DNA of 32,822 nt from Bacteroidales bacterium UBA4284 (GTDB taxonomy: Bacteria > Bacteroidota > Bacteroidia > Bacteroidales > UBA932). Below, one piece after another: positions 1 through 8,055 of the stretch. The DNA is taken from assembly GCA_002395925.1 (NCBI GenBank), contig DGVM01000021.1, forward strand, positions 1,119 through 33,940, in the 5' to 3' direction. Each line of letters opens with the position of its first letter. Position 1 is the first letter of the stretch. A program made the position numbers and the translations under genes. The notes under the pieces are model-generated. The model searched no databases, had not been told where the DNA came from, and saw nothing but the letters and a program-made list of their open reading frames with translations.

Positions 1-428
1 TCGACGACAACGCCACCTTCAAGAAGCAGGCGGAGGAGTTTGCAAAGGCCAAGGCCGCAGAGTTCGCACGCAAGCTCAGCGAGTCGGCGGTCGAGAAGAA
101 CGGCATCCGCCTCATCACCATCGTCCCTTCAGCCAATCTGCAGGTCGAGCCTGTAATGCTCCGCAATGCCGCGCTCGCCCTTCAGAAGGAACTCAAGAAC
201 ACCGCTCTCGCAGCAGCTTACGTCGCATCCGGCAAGCCTCAGCTCATGCTGATGTACTCCGACGACCTCGTCGCTGCCGGACGTCATGCCGGCAAGGACA
301 TCGCTGCCGCAGCGAAGCTCATCCAGGGCGGAGGCGGCGGACAGAGCGGACTTGCAACCGCCGGCGGCAAGGAAATTGCAGGGCTCCAGGACGCCCTCGA
401 TGCCCTCGTCGCAGCTGCGACACGTTAA
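1..428 (+). CDS. alaS: Alanyl-tRNA synthetase, C-terminal part (5' end outside window)
   Basis: The reading frame is open from the window edge (first full codon at 3) to the TAA at 426-428, giving about 141 residues of a protein that normally has about 870. It matches the DHHA1/C-Ala end of AlaS: the glycine-rich IQGGGGGQ motif, followed by ATAGGK and a final helix, is the usual ending of the family. AlaS charges tRNA-Ala in the cytoplasm, and its C-terminal domain helps bind the tRNA elbow. In Bacteroidales, alaS often sits near M23 peptidase and MerR genes, as it does here. The next gene starts 15 nt after the stop, so the two are probably co-transcribed. The catalytic and editing domains are not in the window. 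Confidence 0.95.
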   Translation, partial: DDNATFKKQAEEFAKAKAAEFARKLSESAVEKNGIRLITIVPSANLQVEPVMLRNAALALQKELKNTALAAAYVASGKPQLMLMYSDDLVAAGRHAGKDIAAAAKLIQGGGGGQSGLATAGGKEIAGLQDALDALVAAATR

Positions 429-443
429 TCATACCCGTTTCGG

Positions 444-2987
444 ATGAGAATACTGGACAAATTCACGCTGAAAGCATTTATCGGACCCTTCGTCGCGATA
501 CTTTTCCTCGTGATTTTTGTCCTGGTGATGCAATTCCTCTGGATTTACATCGACGAACTGGTAGGCAAGGGTCTTGGCTTCGGGGTCATCCTGGAGTTCA
601 TGATGTGGGGAGCCTGTACCATATTGCCCACAGCACTGCCGCTGGCGGTATTGCTGTCGAGCATGATGGTAATAGGCCAGATGGGTGAAAACAAGGAACT
701 TATGGCAATCAAGGCGGCCGGCATCTCGCTGGGCCGCCTCATTGCCCCTCTGATAGTCACCGCCGCGCTCATAAGCGTCGGGGCGTTCTTTGTGAGCAAC
801 AATCTGGTTCCCAAGGCCTACAACGAGATATTTACCCTGCGCGACGACATCACCCGCACCAAGGGCAGCATCAAGATACCTTCCGGCACCTTCTACGAGG
901 GTATCGACGGCTACGTGCTGAGGGTGGAGGACCAGAACGACGAGACCGGCATGATGTACCACGTGCAGGTGTACGACCACACTTCCCGCAGGGGTAATAC
1001 CTCCATCATCATCGCCGACTCCGCCGTGCTGCGCATGAGCAAGGCAAAGGATTACCTGACCTTCACGCTCTACAACGGCTCCAATTATTCCGAGACCAAC
1101 CAGATGACCTACAGGGACACCTCGCTGGCCTTGAGCCGGGTTGATTTCTCGATGGAGAACCTGCTCATCCCGCTCAAGAACTACGCCTTCGAGAAGTCCG
1201 ATACCACCCGCTTCTCGGACCAGGCAAAGTCCATGCGCCTCGACCAACTTTCCGCCCAGAAGGATTCCCTGGAAAGGCATAATCTGGAGGCTGAGGAAAG
1301 GCATTACGAGCGCATGCGCAAGGAATGTGCCTTCGACCAGCGCGCCCAGCTCGATACCGCCAGGCGCGGCGACCGCAGCATCCCCTTCGAGTCCGACGAG
1401 ATGCTTCATTGGAAGGACTACGACGCCATCAAGGAAGCCTACGTGCGTGCCGCGTCCAACGCCGACAGGATGAGCGGCGACATAATGAGTTACAACCACG
1501 ACGTCTATCAGTCGACGTTCTATCTCCGCAGGACTTCGGTCGAGCTTTTCAAGAAGTTCGCCACGGCACTCTGCTGCTTCCTGCTGTTCTTCATCGGCGC
1601 ACCCATCGGTGCCATGATAAAGAAGGGCGGAATCGGCATGAGCGCCATATTCTCCATGCTGTTTTTCGTCATCTACTGGATTGTCGATATCACCGGCACC
1701 AAGCTGGCGAAAGACGGCAGCATCGACGCATTCAACGGTGTTTTCGTGGCTTCTTACGTGCTGGCGCCGATAGGGGCGTTCTTTACTTACAAGGCCATCA
1801 AAGACGCCGAACTTTTCAATATGGATACTTTCAAGGCTACATGGCGCAAGCTGCTGAGTGCCGTCACAGGTTTCTTCCGCAAGCCGCGCATAGTGTATAT
1901 GGGTACGCCCGAATTTGCAGTGGCGCCCCTGGACGCCCTGCGCAAGAAGGGTTACAAGGTCGTCGGTGTGGTTACCGTGGCCGACAAACCGAGCGGACGC
2001 GGGCTCAAGCTCAATGAGAGCGCCGTCAAGAAGTACGCCGTCGCCAACGGGATACCCGTGCTCCAACCTGTTAAGCTCAAGGACCCTGAATTCCTGCGGC
2101 AGCTCGCTGCTTGGAAGGCCGACTTGTTCGTGGTGGTAGCGTTCCGCATGCTGCCCCAGGAGGTCTGGACTATGCCCCGTCTGGGGACCTTCAACCTGCA
2201 TGCCTCCCTGCTTCCGCAGTACCGCGGCGCAGCTCCTATAAACTGGGCGCTTATCAACGGCGAGAAAATGACGGGCGTCACCACCTTCATGCTTGACAAG
2301 GATATCGATACCGGCGGCATCATCCTTCGCCAGGAGTGCCGTATCGAGGATTCCGACGATGCTGCTTCGCTGCACGACAAGCTTATGGAGATGGGAGCCT
2401 CTCTCGTGTGTGACACCACGGAGCTGCTTATACAGCGCAACGTTGAGCTTCGTACCCAGCGTTCCTTCGTGCAGGGTTCCGAGGTCCTGCGTCCCGCTCC
2501 CAAGCTTACCAGGGAGAATACCCGTATCGACTGGAATCGTACCTCCACGGAGGTCTGGAACCTTGTCCGCGGTCTCTCGCCTTATCCTTCTGCTTATACC
2601 GAGTTGGTCGGAGGCAAGGCGGAAACTGCGGCCGGGACACTGCCTTCCGCAGACTTCGCTTCGCTCATCCCTCCCACCGCTGACGCGGCGGGCCCCTCCC
2701 ACTCACAGTTGCGTGGGCGCAAATGGCCTGCGGAGGGCGGTACCACTGCAGTCTCCTCCGCTGCAACCCGCCAGCAGCTGAAGATTTTCAAGGTGGAGAA
2801 GATGACTGGCGTACCCGGCGGACTGCTCCCCGGTCAGCTGTTCAGCGACGGAAAGAGCTATCTTGGAATTGCCACGGCAGACGGTGCGGTGAGTGTGCTG
2901 GACCTGCAGCTGGAAGGCAAAAAACGAATGGAAGTCCGCGCCTTCCTTGCGGGCTTCAGAAATCCCGAAAACTATCATTGCGTATGA
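444..2987 (+). CDS. LptG/LptF-type permease fused to methionyl-tRNA formyltransferase
   Basis: One uninterrupted 847-residue frame holds two complete proteins. Residues 1-479 form a YjgP/YjgQ (LptG/F) permease with three N-terminal membrane segments (about 10-125), a periplasmic middle part and three further segments (about 365-460). This family extracts lipopolysaccharide from the inner membrane with LptB. Residues 480-847 form Fmt, which formylates initiator Met-tRNA. It starts in the first beta strand (RIVYMGTPEF), has the SGRGLKL loop, catalytic N584 and H586 in FNLHASLLP, and D622 in DIDTGG. No stop codon lies between them and there is no good separate Fmt start: GTG 1893 and ATG 1899 would both cut the first strand. 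Fmt also carries an extra segment of about 55 residues (723-778). Bacterial lptG and fmt are normally separate genes, so this is a true fusion or an assembly error. Domain calls are firm; whether the product stays joined is unknown. Confidence 0.88.
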   Translation: MRILDKFTLKAFIGPFVAILFLVIFVLVMQFLWIYIDELVGKGLGFGVILEFMMWGACTILPTALPLAVLLSSMMVIGQMGENKELMAIKAAGISLGRLIAPLIVTAALISVGAFFVSNNLVPKAYNEIFTLRDDITRTKGSIKIPSGTFYEGIDGYVLRVEDQNDETGMMYHVQVYDHTSRRGNTSIIIADSAVLRMSKAKDYLTFTLYNGSNYSETNQMTYRDTSLALSRVDFSMENLLIPLKNYAFEKSDTTRFSDQAKSMRLDQLSAQKDSLERHNLEAEERHYERMRKECAFDQRAQLDTARRGDRSIPFESDEMLHWKDYDAIKEAYVRAASNADRMSGDIMSYNHDVYQSTFYLRRTSVELFKKFATALCCFLLFFIGAPIGAMIKKGGIGMSAIFSMLFFVIYWIVDITGTKLAKDGSIDAFNGVFVASYVLAPIGAFFTYKAIKDAELFNMDTFKATWRKLLSAVTGFFRKPRIVYMGTPEFAVAPLDALRKKGYKVVGVVTVADKPSGRGLKLNESAVKKYAVANGIPVLQPVKLKDPEFLRQLAAWKADLFVVVAFRMLPQEVWTMPRLGTFNLHASLLPQYRGAAPINWALINGEKMTGVTTFMLDKDIDTGGIILRQECRIEDSDDAASLHDKLMEMGASLVCDTTELLIQRNVELRTQRSFVQGSEVLRPAPKLTRENTRIDWNRTSTEVWNLVRGLSPYPSAYTELVGGKAETAAGTLPSADFASLIPPTADAAGPSHSQLRGRKWPAEGGTTAVSSAATRQQLKIFKVEKMTGVPGGLLPGQLFSDGKSYLGIATADGAVSVLDLQLEGKKRMEVRAFLAGFRNPENYHCV
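2610..2775 (+). repeat. Palindrome-rich in-frame insert inside the Fmt coding region
   Basis: The Fmt C-terminal domain runs to GLSPYPSAYTEL, is interrupted, and resumes at LKIFKVEKM. The intervening DNA has several hairpins. 2673-2692 reads CCCACCGC-TGAC-GCGGCGGG, which is seven pairs with one mismatch. 2709-2722 reads TTGCG-TGGG-CGCAA. CCCTCC at 2694-2699 can pair with GGAGGG at 2732-2737. The encoded residues are rich in A, S, P, G and T and look like a disordered linker. This resembles an intergenic repeat translated in frame, but no second copy occurs in the window. Boundaries are approximate. Confidence 0.5.
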
Positions 2988-3010
2988 ATTAACCTGTAAC
3001 TGAACACTCT

Positions 3011-3409
3011 ATGAAAACTTCGTCCCAGACTCTTGGCGCCCGTGGGGAGCAGGAGGCTTGCAATTTTCTTGTCGGACAGGGCCACAGGATACTTAGGCGC
3101 AACTGGCGCGCCGGCCATCTGGAACTGGACGTGATTTCCGTCTGCGACAGGGTGCTGCATATCGTTGAGGTCAAGACACGTACCGACGGTGCACCGGTGC
3201 CGCCGGAGTTCAATGTAGGACGCGACAAAAGGCAGCGCATGGTCAGGGCGGCGCAGGATCTTTTACATTCCGAGGACTCGCCATACGGGGTGGATGAGGT
3301 TCAATTCGACGTCCTCTCGGTGGTCTTTCGCAATGGCGGCGCGGTTATTGAATACTTTCCTGCTGCTTTTGTCCCAGTTTACACAAGCGGGTCCGTCAAC
3401 TTTAGATAA
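3011..3409 (+). CDS. YraN/UPF0102 family endonuclease-like protein
   Basis: A 132-residue protein matching the YraN (UPF0102) family, small soluble proteins with a PD-(D/E)xK nuclease-like fold. The family pattern is present: LGARGEQEACNFL near the start, then RILRRNWRAGHLELDVI, where E and D are the acidic positions, and HIVEVKTR with the E-x-K element. Length is normal for the family (about 115-135). It lies 23 nt after the LptG-Fmt stop and is probably the end of that transcript, since a promoter box appears right after it at 3435. The cellular role of the family is not settled; a link to recombination or DNA processing is inferred from the fold only. Confidence 0.88.
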   Translation: MKTSSQTLGARGEQEACNFLVGQGHRILRRNWRAGHLELDVISVCDRVLHIVEVKTRTDGAPVPPEFNVGRDKRQRMVRAAQDLLHSEDSPYGVDEVQFDVLSVVFRNGGAVIEYFPAAFVPVYTSGSVNFR

Positions 3410-3434
3410 CAAGCATTAATTAACGAATAATTAG

Positions 3435-3442
3435 TATATTTG
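3435..3442 (+). promoter_or_regulatory. Bacteroidota -7 promoter box before the first M23 gene
   Basis: TATATTTG matches TAnnTTTG. It ends only 4 nt before the GTG start at 3447, so a transcript from it would have almost no leader. No clear TTTG -33 element is seen. Confidence 0.55.
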
Positions 3443-3446
3443 CATC

Positions 3447-4436
3447 GTGAAACACTTCGTGTACGATTCCGATACCCTCAGTTACGGGGAGCAACATCTG
3501 CCCTGGTGGCGTGCTGCCCTTCGCTATTTTGTGATGGCGGTCGGCACCATTGCGGTCGTGGGCGGAGTGTTCTGGCTGTATTTCGCATATCTGGGCAACG
3601 ACCTGCCCAAGACAGCCATCCTGCGGCGGCAGAATGATGTGTGGCAGTCCAAGATGGGGGTGGTCAAGCACAAACTCGATGTGTACGAGTCTGTGCTGAA
3701 CGGAGTGGAGTCACGCAACGATTTGGTATATAGGACGATATTTGCCCTGGACCCTATCCCCGATTCAACATTTGCCGACACTTCGGCAAACGCCATGCAG
3801 CAGCTCGATTCGCGCATCGACGCCATTGCCGGCCGCATAGGCGTCCAGCTTGCATCGCTTGGCGAGGTGGCCCAGGTTGCCAAAGAGGCCGGCGATATCG
3901 TGTCGCACATTCCGGCTGTTCCGCCAATCCTTCCCAAGAAGGGCACCTACCACCTGTCGAGTCCTTTCGGAGTCAGGACGGACCCGGTTTACGGCGGTAC
4001 CGCCCGGCACATGGGGCAGGATATAGCTTCGCACATAGGCAATCCCGTGTATGCGACCGGAGACGGGGTTGTGGAGAAAGTGGATTTCAAGTTCAACGGT
4101 TACGGCAACGAGGTCGTAATCAACCATGGTTTCGGGTACAAGACCCGTTACGCCCATCTCAATACCGTAGAGGTGGGTGTGGGACAGGTGCTCCGCCGTG
4201 GCGACCGTATAGGCGAAGTGGGCAAATCGGGAAAGGCTACGGGGCCTCATCTGCACTACGAAGTGCTGTTCAGGGGCAATCAGGTCAATCCCATGAGTTT
4301 CATGGATATTGATATGCCGGTAGAGGAGTACCGGGCGATGATAGGCAAACGTAATTCAGATATTCTCTCCGGGCCTCCGACCGCGGCGTCACTGGGAGAA
4401 CGTCAGAAAAAACAGGGAACAGGTGGCAGACAGTAA
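3447..4436 (+). CDS. M23 (LytM-type) metallopeptidase, membrane anchored
   Basis: A 329-residue protein with a short cytoplasmic start, one membrane segment at about residues 28-50, a periplasmic spacer and a C-terminal LytM peptidase domain (about 165-290). Zinc-site residues are visible: H188 and D192 in HMGQD, the RYAHL histidine, and H268 and H270 in PHLHYE. A catalytically competent endopeptidase that cuts peptidoglycan cross-links or stems is therefore likely. The GTG start is chosen because KHFVYDSDTLSY right after it matches the conserved N-terminus of Bacteroidales homologues, as I know the family; no upstream start exists in frame. It overlaps the next M23 gene by 14 nt, which indicates translational coupling. 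Confidence 0.93.
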   Translation: MKHFVYDSDTLSYGEQHLPWWRAALRYFVMAVGTIAVVGGVFWLYFAYLGNDLPKTAILRRQNDVWQSKMGVVKHKLDVYESVLNGVESRNDLVYRTIFALDPIPDSTFADTSANAMQQLDSRIDAIAGRIGVQLASLGEVAQVAKEAGDIVSHIPAVPPILPKKGTYHLSSPFGVRTDPVYGGTARHMGQDIASHIGNPVYATGDGVVEKVDFKFNGYGNEVVINHGFGYKTRYAHLNTVEVGVGQVLRRGDRIGEVGKSGKATGPHLHYEVLFRGNQVNPMSFMDIDMPVEEYRAMIGKRNSDILSGPPTAASLGERQKKQGTGGRQ

Positions 4437-5358
4437 TTTCGATGTACGCAAGGCGGGAACGCAGGTGGCAGGCACACTTTGGACGATACTCAAATTCGTC
4501 TTGACCGTGGTGTCGCTGACCGTTGTCGGCTATGCCATATTCGCGCTTGTGTACAGTTCTCCGGAGGAGAAGCGGCTCAAGGCGGAAAACAAGGCCTACG
4601 CCGAGTTGTACCCCGAACTTCTGCCCAAGGTCTCTACGCTTGGCCAGGATATCGAGCGCCTCTCCCGCAAAGACGAAATCATCTACAAGGATATATTCCA
4701 TGCCGACCCGCCCAAGGGCACCGACCCGATTTCGTCGCTTGGGATATTCTTCGGCAGCGATTCCATCCCCGACTCCAAGCTCGTGTTCTATACCGCAGAG
4801 AAGTCGGAGCGCCTCGTGCGGGAGGCCGCATCCGTGGACAGTCTTTTCCGGCGCATAGCCGATGCACTGCGTGTGCCGGATCTTGTGCTGCCTCCCATGC
4901 ATCTGCCGCTCGATTCGCTGAGTTACACCCAGGTAGGTGCAGGAGTCGGAGTCAAGACAAACCCCTTCTACACCACCAACGCCCGTCACAACGGAGTCGA
5001 TCTGATTGTGGCGCAAGGTACTCCGGTACTTGCTGCCGCAGACGGCACGGTCAGCAGTGTCGTGCGCTCCCGCAAGGGCGACGGCAACACCGTAACAATC
5101 AGGCATGCAGGAACTTACTTTACCCGTTATGCGCACCTGCAGGAGATAAGCGTGCAGCAGGGACAGAGCGTGCGGCGGGGCCGCGAAATCGGGACGGCCG
5201 GAATGTCTGGCAACTCATACGCACCCCATCTGCATTACGAAGTGTGGCGCGACACCCTGAGTCTCGACCCTCTTAATTTCATCTTCGCCTCCGTGCCGGA
5301 GGAGGAGTACTCCAATATGGTCTATATGGCCCAGCATACCCGTCAATCAATGGATTAA
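4423..5358 (+). CDS. Second M23 (LytM-type) metallopeptidase, tandem paralogue
   Basis: A 311-residue protein with the same plan as its upstream neighbour: a membrane segment at about residues 20-45, a polar spacer, and a LytM domain at about 165-290. Zinc and catalytic residues are intact: H189 and D193 in HNGVD, the RYAHL histidine, and H269 and H271 in PHLHYE. The start is GTG inside the end of the previous gene, so translation is probably coupled. Outside the catalytic motifs the two paralogues differ greatly, so the duplication is old or one copy came from elsewhere. Likely role: periplasmic peptidoglycan hydrolase. The following MerR gene starts 5 nt after its stop. Confidence 0.9.
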   Translation: MADSNFDVRKAGTQVAGTLWTILKFVLTVVSLTVVGYAIFALVYSSPEEKRLKAENKAYAELYPELLPKVSTLGQDIERLSRKDEIIYKDIFHADPPKGTDPISSLGIFFGSDSIPDSKLVFYTAEKSERLVREAASVDSLFRRIADALRVPDLVLPPMHLPLDSLSYTQVGAGVGVKTNPFYTTNARHNGVDLIVAQGTPVLAAADGTVSSVVRSRKGDGNTVTIRHAGTYFTRYAHLQEISVQQGQSVRRGREIGTAGMSGNSYAPHLHYEVWRDTLSLDPLNFIFASVPEEEYSNMVYMAQHTRQSMD

Positions 5359-5363
5359 TCTAT

Positions 5364-5681
5364 ATGGAAAAACTATTCTATTCTATCGGAGAGGCAGCCG
5401 AGGCAATCGGTGAATCGGTATCGCTCGTGCGGTTCTGGTCCAACTCTTTCCCCAAGCTCCTCAAGCCCAGGCGCAATGCAAAAGGCAACCGCCAGTTCGC
5501 TGCGGACGACATCGAGGTCCTCAAGCAGATTCACTATCTGGTGAAGGAGAAGGGGCTTACGCTCGAAGGTGCCGCCCGTCAGCTGCAGGGCGAAAAGGCC
5601 TCTGTGAGCAAATCGGTGAAGGCGCTCGAATCGCTCAAGGAAATCCGGGCGCAACTTATGGAAATCAAGAATTCCATATAA
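5364..5681 (+). CDS. MerR family transcriptional regulator
   Basis: A 105-residue protein with an N-terminal MerR winged helix-turn-helix: YSIGEAAEAIGESVSLVRFW is the recognition region, followed by the wing (RNAKGNRQFAADDIEVLKQIHYLV). A short helical dimerisation segment follows from about residue 75. There is no cysteine cluster or large effector domain, so metal or drug sensing is not indicated. It lies 5 nt behind the M23 pair, an arrangement I recognise as common in Bacteroidales near alaS. Its target is unknown; control of the peptidase genes would be a guess from position. Confidence 0.92.
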   Translation: MEKLFYSIGEAAEAIGESVSLVRFWSNSFPKLLKPRRNAKGNRQFAADDIEVLKQIHYLVKEKGLTLEGAARQLQGEKASVSKSVKALESLKEIRAQLMEIKNSI

Positions 5682-5694
5682 GCGAAAAAATACC

Positions 5695-5702
5695 TATCTT
5701 TG
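5695..5702 (+). promoter_or_regulatory. Bacteroidota -7 promoter box before the zinc-ribbon gene
   Basis: TATCTTTG matches TAnnTTTG and lies 30 nt before the ATG at 5733, in an A+T-rich gap of 51 nt. No clear -33 TTTG is present at the usual distance. Confidence 0.6.
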
Positions 5703-5732
5703 TCATTCTTGAAATTCGAATAATATAAATAT

Positions 5733-6548
5733 ATGGCCACTACCAAGAAAACCAAGAAGATCGGGACGCCGATCGACGAAAGGGAGACTTTTGTCTCGCT
5801 CCAGAAAAACTTTGCCGACTCCGAGTCCAACACCGAGGAGAAGCTTCATATCCTGTACGAACTCCAGCTGGCAGACAACGATATCGACAAGCTTGTCCAG
5901 CTTCGCGGCGAACTGCCTGCAGAGGTTGCGCAGCTCGAGGACCAGGTCGCATCCTGCAATGCCCGCATCGAGTCCCTGGAGCAGATAATCGCCCAATACA
6001 ACGAGAATATCGCCGCCATGAACGAGGACATCGTTTCCCTCGACGGCGAAATCGAGCGCTATCGCTCACAGCTGGAGAAAATCTCCAACTCCCGCGAGTT
6101 CGACTCCATCAACAAGGAGCTCGAGAACCTCGGAATCCTCCGCAAAATCGATGAAAAGAAAATCGGCGAGAGCCGTGAGGCCATCACCGACAACAAGGCG
6201 GCTATAGAGAACGTCAAGACCAAGCTCGACGTCCTTTCTGTCGATCTCGAGGCCAAAAACGAAGAGCTCGCCCGTATCGTGGAATCCACCGCAAAGGAAG
6301 AGAAAGACCTTGTCCAGACCCGCGACGCCCTCGCCGAGAAGCTCGATGAGCGCACTCTCAGCGCTTACAACCGCATTCGTGCCAGCGTGCACAATCATCT
6401 TGCCGTGGTCACTGTCTTCAACGGTGATTCCTGCGGCGGCTGCTTCAACACAGTCACCCCTCAGCGTCTCATCGACATCGCATCCGGCAAGAAGCTCGTC
6501 ATCTGCGAGCACTGCGGGCGTATCATAGTCGCAACTCCCGAGGCCTGA
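5733..6548 (+). CDS. Coiled-coil protein with C-terminal C4 zinc ribbon
   Basis: A 271-residue soluble protein. Residues about 35-210 are a long heptad-rich coiled coil (many E, K, L and I at regular spacing). Residues about 225-265 form a zinc ribbon of the zf-RING_7 type: CGGCF, then about 20 residues later CEHCGR. This is the architecture of the CT398/YbzH-like coiled-coil zinc-ribbon family, widespread in Bacteroidota, where it is often placed near Nif3-like genes. No enzyme activity is known; nucleic-acid or protein binding is suggested by the ribbon. It has its own -7 box at 5695-5702, and dnaB starts 4 nt after its stop, so the two are likely co-transcribed. Confidence 0.85.
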   Translation: MATTKKTKKIGTPIDERETFVSLQKNFADSESNTEEKLHILYELQLADNDIDKLVQLRGELPAEVAQLEDQVASCNARIESLEQIIAQYNENIAAMNEDIVSLDGEIERYRSQLEKISNSREFDSINKELENLGILRKIDEKKIGESREAITDNKAAIENVKTKLDVLSVDLEAKNEELARIVESTAKEEKDLVQTRDALAEKLDERTLSAYNRIRASVHNHLAVVTVFNGDSCGGCFNTVTPQRLIDIASGKKLVICEHCGRIIVATPEA

Positions 6549-6552
6549 CGTC

Positions 6553-8055
6553 ATGGCCGAATCCAGGAATACCCGCAAAAAGCCTCAGCAGGCAAACCTC
6601 GAAACCCTGGGACTGGAGATGGGCAATAAACCTCCTCAGGCGCTCGACGTCGAGGAGGCGGTTCTCGGTGCCATGCTGCTCGAGGCCTCCAGCGTAGATC
6701 TTGCGATGGAGGAACTCACCGCATCGTGCTTCTACGACCAGCGCCACCGAATGATTTTCGAGGCCATGGGTTCCCTGGTGCTCGACCATATCTCGGTCGA
6801 TATCATAACCGTCAGCAACCGTCTCAAGGAGAACGGCAATCTGGAAACAGTCGGCGGCCCATCCGTACTGGCAGGCCTGTCGGAGAAGGTGGGCAGCGCC
6901 GCTCACATGGAGTATTACGTCAAGATACTCAAGCAGAAGAGCATACAGCGCGACCTCATCACCGCTTCGTACGACATCCTCCGCGACGCCTACGACGAGT
7001 CGGTCAATGTAGATGACCTCATCGACAAGGCCCAGACCAAGATTTACGACGCAATCCAGAGCAACGTCCGCAAGGAGGTTCAGGATATCAGCAGCATCAT
7101 CAACGAGGCGATGAACGATATCCAGGAGCAGCAGAACACCGAGGGTCTGACCGGCGTGCCGTCCGGATTCGTCAGCATAGACCGCATCACAAACGGCTGG
7201 CAGCGCTCCGACCTCATCATCCTTGCCGCACGTCCTTCCGTGGGTAAGACGGCGTTCGCTCTCAACCTTGCCCGCAACGCGGCAGTGGACCATCACATCC
7301 CCGTGGCCGTGTTTTCGCTGGAAATGTCCAACAAGCAGCTCGTCAAGAGGCTCATGACCAGCGAGTCCGGTCTGCCCGCCGACAAGATCAAAGGCAGCGT
7401 CAAGATGGAACCCTACGAGTGGGAACAGCTTGAATTCAAGCTCAGGGGCCTCTCCAAGGCGCCTTTCTACATCGACGACACTCCCGGCATGCAGATCATG
7501 GAGTTCCGCACCAAGGCCAAGAACCTCGTCAAGAACAAGGGCGTGCGCCTCATCGTGGTGGACTACCTTCAGCTGATGCAGGGCCCCGTCGAACTCAAGG
7601 CCATGCGCGAGCAGGAGGTCGCCGCGATTTCGCGTACCCTCAAGGCTACCGCCAAGGAACTCGACATCCCCATCATTGCGCTCTCCCAGCTGTCCCGCCA
7701 GGCGGTCACTCGTGCGGGCAGCGCCGGAAAACCCCTCCTGAGCGACCTTCGCGAATCCGGCTCCATAGAGCAGGATGCCGATATGGTAATCTTCATTCAC
7801 AGACCCGATTACGTGGGCCTGAGCGACAATATCGAAGACCGGGAGAAGACCCAGATCATAATTGCCAAGCACCGCAACGGCGAGACCCGCGACATCGACA
7901 TGATCTTCAAGAGCGAACAGATCCGCTTCATGGAGATGGACGAGGCCCTCGACAACCTTGCAGCAGTGCGCAGCGTACCCTCTGGGATGAATACCGACGA
8001 CAACGCATATCCCGGTTCCGCTTATGGCGGATTCGGCCCCAGTACCGAATTCTAA
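6553..8055 (+). CDS. dnaB: Replicative DNA helicase DnaB
   Basis: A 500-residue DnaB with the N-terminal helicase-primase interaction domain (about residues 30-140, beginning PPQALDVEEAVLGAML), a linker, and the RecA-like motor (about 195-470). The Walker A motif is ARPSVGKTAF, with lysine K232. Walker B is IVVDYLQLM, and ALSQLSRQ contains the H3-type sensor region. It unwinds DNA at the replication fork as a hexamer. Length is normal, with a low-complexity tail of about 30 residues (GMNTDDNAYPGSAYGGFG). No intein is present. Its stop overlaps the next start by one base (TAATG). Confidence 0.97.
   Translation: MAESRNTRKKPQQANLETLGLEMGNKPPQALDVEEAVLGAMLLEASSVDLAMEELTASCFYDQRHRMIFEAMGSLVLDHISVDIITVSNRLKENGNLETVGGPSVLAGLSEKVGSAAHMEYYVKILKQKSIQRDLITASYDILRDAYDESVNVDDLIDKAQTKIYDAIQSNVRKEVQDISSIINEAMNDIQEQQNTEGLTGVPSGFVSIDRITNGWQRSDLIILAARPSVGKTAFALNLARNAAVDHHIPVAVFSLEMSNKQLVKRLMTSESGLPADKIKGSVKMEPYEWEQLEFKLRGLSKAPFYIDDTPGMQIMEFRTKAKNLVKNKGVRLIVVDYLQLMQGPVELKAMREQEVAAISRTLKATAKELDIPIIALSQLSRQAVTRAGSAGKPLLSDLRESGSIEQDADMVIFIHRPDYVGLSDNIEDREKTQIIIAKHRNGETRDIDMIFKSEQIRFMEMDEALDNLAAVRSVPSGMNTDDNAYPGSAYGGFGPSTEF

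Noticed and set aside
429..2702. Open frame of 757 codons on the minus strand across LptG-Fmt
   Set aside because: It lies opposite a gene with clear LptG and Fmt motifs; its translation is rich in His, Gly and Arg without any recognisable domain, typical of an antisense shadow in high-G+C DNA.
1899..2987. Separate Fmt gene starting at the internal ATG 1899 or GTG 1893
   Set aside because: Both starts lie inside the first beta strand (RIVYMGTPEF), which normally follows the natural start methionine; no ribosome-binding or promoter signal precedes them.
6523..7872. Open frame of 449 codons on the minus strand across dnaB
   Set aside because: Shadow of dnaB, which has all helicase motifs on the plus strand.
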